A stretch of 64,000 nucleotides of DNA from an uncultured Anaerolineae bacterium (GTDB taxonomy: Bacteria > Chloroflexota > Anaerolineae > CG2-30-64-16): contig CAKZKT010000144.1 in the NCBI GenBank assembly GCA_937124585.1, forward strand, positions 1 through 64,000, read 5' to 3'. The position numbers and the translations under genes were made by a program. Below, piece after piece: positions 42,050 to 50,438 of this stretch (its first letter is position 1; each line of letters begins with the position of its first letter). The notes beneath the pieces were generated by a model. It searched no databases. It was not told the DNA's origin and saw only the letters and a list, made by a program, of their open reading frames with translations.

Positions 42050-43345
42050 TCAACGCACAGGGCGGGCCTGCCGGGGCAGCCGGCCCAACGTCGTCAACAC
42101 GGCCTGATCCAGCGGCCGTTCCACCGGCCAATCCACCACCTGGATACCGGCCTGGCGCAGCCGTCTCAACAGGATCGCGCGCTCGAGGCGGGCGAATCGC
42201 GTGGCGATCGCCACATGCTCGGCATGCTTTGCATCGACGCGCAGCCCTTTACTCTCAAAGGCGATCGGATCTGGGCTGATGATCAGCACCTCGTAGCCGT
42301 GCGCGCGCAGCCGGATCAAAGTGCCCAGATCCTCCTGGCATAGCGGACTGACCAGCACGATCTGGGAGCGAGGCGGGAAAAGGCGCGTCGGCAGGTAGTC
42401 GAGGGTCTCGAAGATGTCGCTTTCACCGGTCTGAGCGCGAGCCAGGGCCTGGAAGATGCGTTCTCGCTGCAACCGGCCATAGCCGGGGACAACCCAGGTG
42501 AGTCCGGCGCCGTAGGTCAACAGCGCCACGCGATTGTTGTCGCGCAGGAATGTATCGGCCAGAGAGGCGGTAGCCCGCACCGCGTGCTCAAACAGCGAAT
42601 CTTCGCCTACCCACAGGTCATGGCGCTGCCGCGCGTCGAGGATCAGGCCGACATCGGCGATGCGTTCCTGTTCGAACTCGTTCGTGAAGATGCGCCTGGG
42701 GTGCCGGGCCGTCGCGTGCCAGTTCACCCAGCGCAGCGAATCGCCGTACTGATACTCGCGCACGCCGTAGAAATTCACGCCCGGGCCGGCAATGCGCGCC
42801 GGGATCAGGCCGGTGCTGGCGCGCGTGCGCAGCGGCCGGATGGCCACCTGGCGCATGCGGGGGGCTTCGGGCAAGACGACGAAGCTGGCCGGCGCCGAAA
42901 GCTGTGCCTGACGCCGAAACAGCCCCAGGTGATCGGCTGCCGTCACCTGCACCTTTTGGAACTGGTAACGGCCCCGTGCTCCCAGCACCGTGTACGCGAT
43001 CTCCAGCGTCTTACCCGGCGGCAACAAGACGACCCGGCTCGTCTGGCCATCGCGCAACTTCAGCCCGCGCGGGACGCTGTCCTCGATCAGAACTTCCTCG
43101 AGTCGGGCCCCTTCGTTGAAGAGGGTGAGCTTCACCTCGACCGGCACGCCCGGCATGACGCGGTCGGCGCTCAAGCTGCGCGTTGCCTGCAGGCGGGGCG
43201 GGTCGGGAGCGTAGAGCAAGGCCGCGCCCAGGTAGACAATGAGGGGCAGACTCAACGCCACCAGCCCACCGTTCAGGCCAGCCAGGCCGATCAGCAACAG
43301 GCAATAGGCGACGCCGGCCAGCAGGAAAAACCGGCCCACGGTCAC
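42050..43345 (-). CDS. DUF58 domain protein (first copy)
   Basis: A 431-residue protein with two N-terminal membrane helices. An immunoglobulin-like region follows (VPVEVKLTLFNEGARLEEV), then the DUF58 motif YGVREYQYGDSLRWVNWHATARH, and a vWA-like C-terminal domain (ADVGLILDARQRH). DUF58 proteins pair with MoxR ATPases, here the gene directly upstream with overlapping stop/start (GTGA). The pair is thought to act as a chaperone system for membrane or secreted metal proteins. A GTG two codons further in is an alternative start. Confidence 0.85.
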   Translation of the reverse strand: MTVGRFFLLAGVAYCLLLIGLAGLNGGLVALSLPLIVYLGAALLYAPDPPRLQATRSLSADRVMPGVPVEVKLTLFNEGARLEEVLIEDSVPRGLKLRDGQTSRVVLLPPGKTLEIAYTVLGARGRYQFQKVQVTAADHLGLFRRQAQLSAPASFVVLPEAPRMRQVAIRPLRTRASTGLIPARIAGPGVNFYGVREYQYGDSLRWVNWHATARHPRRIFTNEFEQERIADVGLILDARQRHDLWVGEDSLFEHAVRATASLADTFLRDNNRVALLTYGAGLTWVVPGYGRLQRERIFQALARAQTGESDIFETLDYLPTRLFPPRSQIVLVSPLCQEDLGTLIRLRAHGYEVLIISPDPIAFESKGLRVDAKHAEHVAIATRFARLERAILLRRLRQAGIQVVDWPVERPLDQAVLTTLGRLPRQARPVR

Positions 43346-44307
43346 ACTCCGACGACGACCGGCACTGCGACCGAGCGCATCACATCAGTGATGATATCGT
43401 CGGCCGCCTGCCGGGTGAGCCAAAGATCGGGCTCCAGGATCAAACGATGAATGAGCACGGGCTTGACGAACAGCTTGACATCATCGGGCAGCACGTAATC
43501 GCGGCCCTGCATGGCGGCCCAGGCGCGCGCCAGCTTGAGCAGCGCCAGCGAGCCGCGCGGGCTGGCGCCCACGGCCACCTGACGACGCTTGCGGGTGGCC
43601 GTCACCAGCTCGATCATGTAGCGCTCGACGTCATCGTCCACATGCACCTGCTCCACCGCCTCGCGCAGTGCCAGCAGCTCGGCGGCGTCGGTGATCTGGC
43701 GCAGGTCTACCTCATCGCGCTGCCGCGCGCGGCGGCGCCGCAGGATCTCCTGTTCCTCTTCCGGAGCCGGATAGCCGACCGAGAGCTTCATGATGAAGCG
43801 GTCGAGCTGCGCTTCGGGCAGGGGGAACGTGCCCTCGTATTCGATGGGGTTTTGCGTCGCCAGCACGATGAACGGTTCGGGCAGGCGCATGGTCTCCCCT
43901 TCCAGCGTCACCTGATATTCCTGCATTGCCTCCAGCAGCGCGGACTGGGTTTTCGGCGAGGCACGGTTGATCTCATCGGCCAGGATGATGTTGGCGAAGA
44001 TCGGCCCTGGCCGCAGGACGAAGCGATTCTGATCGCGATTGAAAACATAGCCGCCGGTGATGTCGCCCGGCAACAGATCGGGGGTGAATTGAATGCGCTT
44101 GAACTCCAGGCCCAACGCGGCCGCGAAGCTTTTGGCGATCATCGTCTTCGCCAGGCCGGGATAATCCTCCAACAATACGTGGCCGCCCGAAACCAACGCA
44201 GCGGCCATCAGTTTCTCCAGGAGCGGTCGTTTGCCGACGATGGCCCGTTCTACCTCACGGATCACCTGTTCGCTCTTGGCTGCCACTTGCCGAATGCTAA
44301 TCGTCAT
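43342..44307 (-). CDS. MoxR-type AAA+ ATPase
   Basis: A 321-residue ATPase with Walker A GHVLLEDYPGLAKTMIAKS, Walker B NIILADEINRASPKTQSALLEAMQE and sensor region FIVLATQNPIEYEGTFPLPEAQLDRF, typical of MoxR (RavA/MoxR branch). It would remodel or load partner proteins, with the downstream DUF58 protein as its usual partner. It overlaps the upstream gene by 11 bp and the downstream gene by 4 bp, so the order is translationally coupled. Confidence 0.93.
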   Translation of the reverse strand: MTISIRQVAAKSEQVIREVERAIVGKRPLLEKLMAAALVSGGHVLLEDYPGLAKTMIAKSFAAALGLEFKRIQFTPDLLPGDITGGYVFNRDQNRFVLRPGPIFANIILADEINRASPKTQSALLEAMQEYQVTLEGETMRLPEPFIVLATQNPIEYEGTFPLPEAQLDRFIMKLSVGYPAPEEEQEILRRRRARQRDEVDLRQITDAAELLALREAVEQVHVDDDVERYMIELVTATRKRRQVAVGASPRGSLALLKLARAWAAMQGRDYVLPDDVKLFVKPVLIHRLILEPDLWLTRQAADDIITDVMRSVAVPVVVGV

Positions 44308-44974
44308 GCTCTTTCTCCAGTTGTCCCTCGAGGAATTGGGCGATGAGAACCGGCTCCACGTTCAGAGGGGAATGATCGCGCGCCGGATGTCGCAGGTGCG
44401 CCAGCCTGGACCGCAGGTCGTGCGGCTGCCAGGGCGGCGTGGCCAGACCCGATTGCAGATACGCGGTGATGGCAGGCGGCGCGTCGAGCAGTTCGATGTA
44501 TTGGCTACGATCGCGCGGGGCCACGCCGGCCCGATCACGATAGGCCAGAAATTCCAGGGCCAGAGCGGCCAGGTCGCGCGCCAGGCGCCAGCGGAAATAC
44601 TCGCCGTGCTCGCTGGCTTCAATCCGGCCCATCCACGATCGAATTGCGCCGGCAGTCAGGTGCAGGTCTGGCCGTTCGATGGGTTCGGGCCGGGGCCGGG
44701 TGCGCAGGCTGCGGCCGGCGATCACCAGGGCGATGATCAGGAACCATCCCCACCATAGCCAGCCGGGCACGCTGCGAAACACCAGATCGGCCAGCCAGGC
44801 CAGATAGAGGAGCGGCATGACGATCGAGGTGCGCGCCACGCCCTGCAGCGCCATGCCCAAGATGATCACCAGGATCAGCCCCAGGAAAAACAGGCCGACG
44901 AGCAGGATCCGACCGGACGGCTGGAGTCTCTGGGGCTCTGCGCCGGGCAGCTCGACAGGGGATCGGTCGGTCAT
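44297..44974 (-). CDS. Membrane protein of the MoxR operon, unknown
   Basis: A 225-residue protein with three N-terminal hydrophobic segments (LVGLFFLGLILVIILGM, WWGWFLIIALVIAG) and a soluble helical C-terminal part of about 130 residues containing ARDLAALALEFLAYRDR. No family was recognised with confidence. Its gene overlaps both the DUF4129 gene (4 bp) and the moxR-type gene (11 bp), so it is surely part of the complex encoded by this operon. Confidence 0.7.
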   Translation of the reverse strand: MTDRSPVELPGAEPQRLQPSGRILLVGLFFLGLILVIILGMALQGVARTSIVMPLLYLAWLADLVFRSVPGWLWWGWFLIIALVIAGRSLRTRPRPEPIERPDLHLTAGAIRSWMGRIEASEHGEYFRWRLARDLAALALEFLAYRDRAGVAPRDRSQYIELLDAPPAITAYLQSGLATPPWQPHDLRSRLAHLRHPARDHSPLNVEPVLIAQFLEGQLEKEHDD

Positions 44975-45903
44975 GGCTGGCCCGCTCCAACCGAAATCGG
45001 TGCCGGCCGCGGTGCGGCCTCGCCGACCAGGTCACGACAGGCATCGGCGATGGCCGTCAGGCAGGCGATCGCCCGGCGTCCTTCCCACGGGCCCAGCTCT
45101 TTGGCGCCGTAGCGCACCTCCTCGAAGAGCTGGGTCAGGTCGTGCACCGGTTCTCCCGGCAGGCCGGCGTGCCGGAGTTGTGCTTCGAATTCATGGGGGG
45201 TCATGGCGCGCTCGCGCTGCAGGCCGCGCGCCTCGCGCACGATGCGGCTCATCTCCACATAGCAGCGGATCACCGTGTGGCGCAAGTCGCCGCCGGCCTC
45301 GATCTCTTCGCGCGCGGCTTCGGCTTTCTCGGCCAGTTCCACGAGGACGCCCTCCGCTTCAGGCCGGCGCCGGCGATTCAAGAACGCCCAGATCAAGCCG
45401 ACGGAAAGCGCCGTGACGAAGATCGCCAGCACGAAGCTGACCAGGATGACCAGCCACTGCGGCGCAACGGCGTTGAATTCGGCGACCGGCGGACCGCCAA
45501 CTTCCCCGGCCAGACCTCGCATGCCCAGGCCAGCCAGGAAATCGTTCTCCTGTTCGCCGAAGCGCATCTGCCGGCGCAGCAGATAGATGAGGCCGAGAAA
45601 AACGCCGAAGACGATCAGGTTCTGCAGCACCCGGCGCCGCGCCTCCGGCGAGATGATCAGGTAGAAGATAGAGAAGGGAAGCAGCGCCAGCGTCAACAGG
45701 AGCAGGCCGCGCAGCAGCAATCTGACGAACGGCGGCAGGTCGGGCGACATGCCGGCCGGCGGAGGGCGCACGGTCATGCCCGTGCCGAATGCGAACGGCT
45801 CGCCCGGCGAGAATTCCACCTGGGCCAAGCTGGCCGCCAGGATCAGGATCGCCGCAATGGCGACTCCGAGCGCAACGAGAATCCACAGTTGACGCCGGCG
45901 CAT
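44971..45903 (-). CDS. DUF4129 domain membrane protein
   Basis: A 310-residue protein with four hydrophobic helices and a C-terminal cytosolic DUF4129 domain: TVIRCYVEMSRIVREARGLQR, AMTPHEFEAQLRHAG and LTQLFEEVRYG. DUF4129 domains occur at the end of transglutaminase-like TgpA proteins or alone in MoxR/DUF58 operons, as here. The start MRRRQLWI at 45903 is fixed by the 16-bp gap to the preceding gene; the longer track ORF overlaps that gene. No strong SD is seen, suggesting coupling to the upstream gene. Confidence 0.8.
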   Translation of the reverse strand: MRRRQLWILVALGVAIAAILILAASLAQVEFSPGEPFAFGTGMTVRPPPAGMSPDLPPFVRLLLRGLLLLTLALLPFSIFYLIISPEARRRVLQNLIVFGVFLGLIYLLRRQMRFGEQENDFLAGLGMRGLAGEVGGPPVAEFNAVAPQWLVILVSFVLAIFVTALSVGLIWAFLNRRRRPEAEGVLVELAEKAEAAREEIEAGGDLRHTVIRCYVEMSRIVREARGLQRERAMTPHEFEAQLRHAGLPGEPVHDLTQLFEEVRYGAKELGPWEGRRAIACLTAIADACRDLVGEAAPRPAPISVGAGQP

Positions 45904-45919
45904 TGTAGACAACTCGCTC

Positions 45920-46840
45920 TTACTCGTCACTCTGCTGGAACAGATCGCCCAGCTCCCGCTCCCACACGTCATCCAGCGGCATAAAGGGGTTCTCGACGAA
46001 CTGCTCGGCGACCTTCGCCATGTATTCACGCACGCGGAGCTGCGGCGCGGTGCGCGCCAGGTCATCCAGGCGGGCTTTCATCTGCGCGGTGAGCTCATCG
46101 CTGCGATTGTGAAGATCGGACAGGCTGAGCCCCAGATCGAACATGTAGTTGACACGGCGCATCAGCTCCCACCAGGCGCGATGATCGGTGTCGAGCCGAA
46201 TGCTCTGGTTGAAGGGGGAAGATTCGGAGAAGTCGTAGGCCGGCACGAAGGCATAGAACACTACGACTTCGATCCCACGACGCTCCGCGCGATGCGCCAG
46301 ATAGGTGCAAATGGTGACGCCGCCCTCATAGTCTGAGAAGGTGACCGCGTACTTTTCCAGCTCGGCCTTCATGCGGGGCAGGCTGTACACACAGGACACC
46401 TGCCGGTCTTTGTCGTAGGGCGTGGCGCCGAAGACGCCGCCCACCATGACCACGCGACGCACGCCGAAAGCCTCCACGGCATCGAAGAAGGCATCGGCGT
46501 AGCGGTCCACGTCCATGTGCGGCTCCTCGCCCTTGAAGATGACCAGTCCTTTACCGCCGACCTCTGCGTAGAAGAAATCGTTCTGTTTGGTCTCCATGAA
46601 TTGGCGATAGCCGCCTTCCAGCTTCACCACCGGCCGCAGGTAATGATGCGTGCCGGGGGCCTGGAACAGATAGAACCCCTCCGGCCGGATGTGCCCGATC
46701 TTAACCGCGTCGGTCTTCTGGATCAGGTAGTCAGGCAATTCCGACGAAATAGAGCCGGCATCCGCCCACTGGGTCCAACCGGCGAGCATATAGACGACGC
46801 TGGCAGCCGGCTTCTGCCAGATTTCGAGCGCTTGTTGCAT
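45920..46840 (-). CDS. PAC2 family protein
   Basis: A 306-residue protein of the PAC2 (proteasome assembly chaperone-like) family, recognised by GWTQWADAGSISSELPDYL, GLVIFKGEEPHMDVDRYADA and VVMVGGVFGATPYDKDR. Bacterial PAC2 proteins have a purine-phosphorylase-like fold and are common in actinobacteria and Chloroflexota; their role is unclear. The ATG at 46840 is chosen because GAGAGG lies 9 nt upstream. It heads the six-gene minus-strand operon down to 41503. Confidence 0.78.
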   Translation of the reverse strand: MQQALEIWQKPAASVVYMLAGWTQWADAGSISSELPDYLIQKTDAVKIGHIRPEGFYLFQAPGTHHYLRPVVKLEGGYRQFMETKQNDFFYAEVGGKGLVIFKGEEPHMDVDRYADAFFDAVEAFGVRRVVMVGGVFGATPYDKDRQVSCVYSLPRMKAELEKYAVTFSDYEGGVTICTYLAHRAERRGIEVVVFYAFVPAYDFSESSPFNQSIRLDTDHRAWWELMRRVNYMFDLGLSLSDLHNRSDELTAQMKARLDDLARTAPQLRVREYMAKVAEQFVENPFMPLDDVWERELGDLFQQSDE

Positions 46841-46909
46841 CGTTTCCATCCTCTCCACCACACGCTACGCAGGTGCGCCAACTTGCAGCAGCCGGCCAGA
46901 CCGCGCCGG

Positions 46910-47056
46910 CTATGGCGCTTCGCTTGCCGCGGACGCCGTCATGTTCCAGCGCAGGCGACTGTCCATCGGCACCACGTTGATCTCGGTCAGGTCGTCGGTC
47001 TCGATCGGCCAGGCCGAGAGGTCTTGGCCGCATTCCAGGGCGCGCACCGGGCGCAT
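46910..47056 (-). pseudogene. Protein-like fragment, probable gene remnant
   Basis: Within a 435-bp gap (46841-47275) a minus-strand frame reads MRPVRALECGQDLSAWPIE then TDDLTEINVVPMDSRLRW to a TAG at 46910, unlike shadow sequence. It is open only to a TGA at 47078, and the ATG at 47056 lacks an SD. It looks like the C-terminal end of a larger protein, or a very small gene of 48 residues. The rest of the gap (47079-47275) shows no gene; a TTGACA lies at 47155-47160 (minus strand) without a good -10. Confidence 0.35.
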
Positions 47057-47275
47057 CCAGTAGTGGAGCTCGAGCTTTCAGGCCGGGGACAGACTTCCTG
47101 TGTGGCGCATTGAGACGAGTTCACCGACATGATCGGATGTGCGGGTGCAAAGGCTGTCAACCTCTGGCTCATCTTTCGACCGGCGATAATGCTAATCTTA
47201 CCACAAAGCCGCGGAGATGCAAAGACCACCGACAGAAAGCCTGTATTTCGGCCGGTTCCAGCCATAGCCGACGCC

Positions 47276-48451
47276 TCAGGTCGGCGGCAGCTCCGATCGC
47301 TGAGCCAGCAGGCCGGCTAGCAGGCTGGTTGCGGGCACTGCCAGGATCAGCCCCAGGCTGCCGACCAGCGTGCGCACGATTTCCTCGGCGATGAACTCAC
47401 GGTTGACGATCTGCGCCGGCGGGATGTTTAAGGTCGCCATCAAGAGAAAAAGAGGCAACGAGGCGCCAACATAGGCCAGCAGGAGAGTATTCGTCATGGA
47501 CGCGATGTGATCGCGGCCGATGGCCATGCTGTGACGCACGAGCTGCATCCACTGTAGCTGTGGATTAGCCCGACGCAACTCGAAGGTCGCCGACGCCTGG
47601 CCCACCGCCACGTCGTCGAGCACGCCCACCGCGCCGAGCACGATGCCGCCCAGCAGCACCCCGCGCGGGTTGACCTGGAACTGACCCAGATGGATCAGGA
47701 AACCGGCCTCCTCGGAGCCGAGCCCGCTCAGGCGCGCCAGCTGGCCGAAGAGGAAGGCCAGCGTCGCGGTGGCGAGTAAGCTGATGGTCAGGCCGGCCAA
47801 CGCGCTATGCGTCTTCCACGTCCAGCCATAGATCAGATAGAGGGATGCGATCATCAGCAGCAGCGCGCCGGCCATGCAGACGAGGAGCGGATCGTGGCCG
47901 GCCATGATGCCGGGCAGAATGAAGCCGGCGACCGTCAGCACACTGATGCTCATGCTCAGCAATGCGGTCAGGCCTACCCGACGTCCCACTGCGACCGCGG
48001 CGACCACGAAAAGAGCCACCAGCACCAGCAGCGTCGGCCAGCGCACGAAATCGCTGATGTAGAACGTCTCACGGTCGGCGCCGATGCTGCGCTCCAGCAA
48101 TACCCGGTCTCCTGGCCGGACGCGCGTTGCTCCGGTCAACATCATTGTCTGGCCCCGCAGCGCCTCGACCTGCTGGCCGGCCAGGCGGCCGCGGGTGATC
48201 GCCACGATCACGCGCTGTACTCGTTGCGGCTGTCCGGCGACGAGCTGTTCCTCCTCGGCCAACACCGTGACGACGCGCCCCTCAAGCGTTTCACCAGTCG
48301 CCGCGCCGGCGATCTCTGGAGCCGGCGGCTTGAAAAAGAGCCAGCTGGTCGCCAGCATGACGGCCAATGCGATGATCGTCACCCAAATATGACGGGGCAC
48401 GCTTTTGACCAGCAGGTCAATGGGATCCTCATCCGCTACGGGTTCCTTCAC
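47276..48451 (-). CDS. YibE/F family membrane protein
   Basis: A 391-residue protein. The N-terminal helix is followed by an extracytoplasmic beta domain (VIVAITRGRLAGQQVEALRG, VRPGDRVLLE) and seven or eight helices with GGIVLGAVGVLDDVAVGQASATFELR and IASMTNTLLLAYVGASLPLF, which are the YibE/F signatures. The function is unproven; in lactococci it is tied to export. The GTG start is preceded by GAGGAGAGG. It stands alone on its strand, divergent from the flavoprotein gene. Confidence 0.85.
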   Translation of the reverse strand: MKEPVADEDPIDLLVKSVPRHIWVTIIALAVMLATSWLFFKPPAPEIAGAATGETLEGRVVTVLAEEEQLVAGQPQRVQRVIVAITRGRLAGQQVEALRGQTMMLTGATRVRPGDRVLLERSIGADRETFYISDFVRWPTLLVLVALFVVAAVAVGRRVGLTALLSMSISVLTVAGFILPGIMAGHDPLLVCMAGALLLMIASLYLIYGWTWKTHSALAGLTISLLATATLAFLFGQLARLSGLGSEEAGFLIHLGQFQVNPRGVLLGGIVLGAVGVLDDVAVGQASATFELRRANPQLQWMQLVRHSMAIGRDHIASMTNTLLLAYVGASLPLFLLMATLNIPPAQIVNREFIAEEIVRTLVGSLGLILAVPATSLLAGLLAQRSELPPT

Positions 48452-48560
48452 GATCCTCTCCTCATGCCTCCTGTCAGCAGGTCAGATAAACAAGCAGCGG
48501 CACACTGCCCGCCACGATCTCGCACTCCGTTCGCTGCGGTTTGGTAAAAGATACCAGAAA

Positions 48561-48590
48561 TTCGATTTTCCCGCCAAATTGTGCTAGACT
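48561..48590 (+). promoter_or_regulatory. Extended -10 promoter before the flavoprotein gene
   Basis: TAGACT preceded by TGC (extended -10) with a poor -35 (TTCGAT, 18-bp spacer). The ATG at 48591 would lie upstream of the start site this promoter predicts, so the in-frame ATG at 48711, which has GGAG 7 nt before it, is the better translation start. The leader would be about 115 nt. Confidence 0.45.
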
Positions 48591-48710
48591 ATGGCACAAG
48601 ATCGGTTTCGCCCTTTTGGGCGCGAGAAGCCGACGCGTCCATCGTGCCCGTATATTGCACTGGACACCACCACAACGACCCTGATCGATTGGACCTGCCC
48701 GGAGCTGCCC

Positions 48711-50306
48711 ATGCGTCGCTGGAACGGTTGGGGCGATGACGCGATCACCTATCCTTTGTCGGCCGCAGCCGGCCGCTATCTGGAGACACGGTTAGGGCCG
48801 GGTCGGCCTGGGCCCGACGCGACCCTGGCAGAGACGCTGGCCACCGTGCCTCCCTCGCGCCTCCGCGACCATTCGCTGATCTCCACCGATCCGCTGATCC
48901 GTCTGCGCCATGCGCGCGGGCAGAGCCTGCCCGACTGGATCGCGCTGCACAGCGGCCGCATCGGCGCCTTCCCGGATGGCGTCGCCTGTCCCGCCTCAGC
49001 CGACGAAGTACGCCAGCTCCTGCGCCTGGCTCGCACACTTGGCGCGTGCATCATCCCCTACGGCGGCGGCACCAGCGTGGTCGGCCACATCAACCCGCCG
49101 GCCACGGACAGGCCGGTGCTTACCGTGAACATGGAGCGCCTGAACCACTTGCTGGCGCTGGACGAAACCAGCGGCCTGGCCACCTTCGGCGCCGGCATCA
49201 GCGGTCCGGCGCTGGAGGCACACCTGGCCGACCACGGCTTCACGCTGGGCCACTTTCCCCAGTCCTTCGAATATTCGACCCTCGGCGGCTGGATCGCCAC
49301 CCGCTCCAGCGGCCAGCAGTCGCTCGGCTACGGCCGGATCGAGCGCCTGTTCGCTGGCGGCGTGCTGGAGACTCCGACCGGGACGCTCCGATTGGCATCG
49401 GTTCCGGCATCGGCGGCCGGCCCCGACCTGCGCGAGCTGGTGCTCGGCTCCGAGGGCCGGCTGGGCCTCCTCATCGAGGCGACGGTACGGGTGACGCCGC
49501 TGCCGCGTCGCGAGGAATATCGCGCCGTCTTCTTCCCCGCCTGGGAGCCGGCCCTGGCGGCCGCGCGGGCCATCGCCCAGGCGCGACTGCCCCTTGCCAT
49601 GCTGCGGCTGAGCACTCCGGCCGAAACGGAAACCACGCTGGCGCTCGCCGGTCGCGAGCCGCTGATCGGCCTGCTGGAACAATTGCTGGCCCTGCGCGGC
49701 CTGCGCGGCGCCAAATGCCTGTTATTGATCGGCATCGCCGGTCGCGACCGCGGCGTGCGCTTTGCTCGCCATGAGACGCTGAGCATCGCGGCCAGCTATG
49801 GCGGCGTGCACGTGGGCGAGACATTCGGCCGCGAGTGGCACAAAACGCGTTTTCGCACACCCTATCTGCGCAATACCCTGTGGGAAATGGGCTATGCGGT
49901 GGACACGCTGGAGACGGCGGCCGACTGGTCACGCGTGCCGGCCCTCGTCGCCGCCATCGAAGCCGCATTGACGCAGGCGCTGGCGGAGACAGGCGAACGC
50001 GTCCACATCTTCACCCACCTGTCGCATCTCTACCCTGCCGGTTCCAGCATCTACACGACCTATCTGTTCCGCCTGGCGGCCGATCCAGACGAGACGCTGG
50101 CCCGCTGGCAGACCATGAAAGCCGCCGCCAGTCAGGCCATCCTCGCGGGCGGCGGGACGATCAGCCATCAGCACGGCGTGGGCGCCGATCATCTGCCCTA
50201 CCTGGCCGAAGAGAAAGGCGCGGCGGGCCTGGCCGTGCTAGCGGCCCTGTGCCGCGCCTGTGATCCCGACGGGATCATGAATCCGGGGAAATTGGTGGCC
50301 GCATAG
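48711..50306 (+). CDS. FAD-linked oxidase, alkyl-DHAP synthase-like
   Basis: A 531-residue flavoprotein of the vanillyl-alcohol-oxidase/AGPS fold. It starts RRWNGWGDDAITYPL and has the FAD pyrophosphate loop IIPYGGGTSVVGHINPP. EYSTLGGWIATRSSGQQSLGYGRIE and RTPYLRNTLWEMGYAVDTLETA match alkylglycerone-phosphate synthase homologues. The C-terminal GTISHQHGVGADH aligns with the AGPS His motif. AGPS swaps the acyl group of acyl-DHAP for a fatty alcohol to make ether lipids; D-lactate or glycolate oxidation is the alternative. The next gene makes DHAP, which favours the lipid link. Confidence 0.75.
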   Translation: MRRWNGWGDDAITYPLSAAAGRYLETRLGPGRPGPDATLAETLATVPPSRLRDHSLISTDPLIRLRHARGQSLPDWIALHSGRIGAFPDGVACPASADEVRQLLRLARTLGACIIPYGGGTSVVGHINPPATDRPVLTVNMERLNHLLALDETSGLATFGAGISGPALEAHLADHGFTLGHFPQSFEYSTLGGWIATRSSGQQSLGYGRIERLFAGGVLETPTGTLRLASVPASAAGPDLRELVLGSEGRLGLLIEATVRVTPLPRREEYRAVFFPAWEPALAAARAIAQARLPLAMLRLSTPAETETTLALAGREPLIGLLEQLLALRGLRGAKCLLLIGIAGRDRGVRFARHETLSIAASYGGVHVGETFGREWHKTRFRTPYLRNTLWEMGYAVDTLETAADWSRVPALVAAIEAALTQALAETGERVHIFTHLSHLYPAGSSIYTTYLFRLAADPDETLARWQTMKAAASQAILAGGGTISHQHGVGADHLPYLAEEKGAAGLAVLAALCRACDPDGIMNPGKLVAA

Positions 50307-50438
50307 ACCACTGCGTGCCGGGCATCCCGCAGAGCGCCGGCGCGTCGAAAACAATGCGCCGCGGCGGGAGCGAGACAACATCGCCTCTGCGCCACCGCGG
50401 TGATCCTGAGCGGCCATTTTCAGAAGGAGAGCGATCGC

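Noticed and set aside
48591-48710. Upstream start of the AGPS-like gene at 48591
   Set aside because: That ATG abuts the -10 hexamer, and homology and SD support the ATG at 48711.
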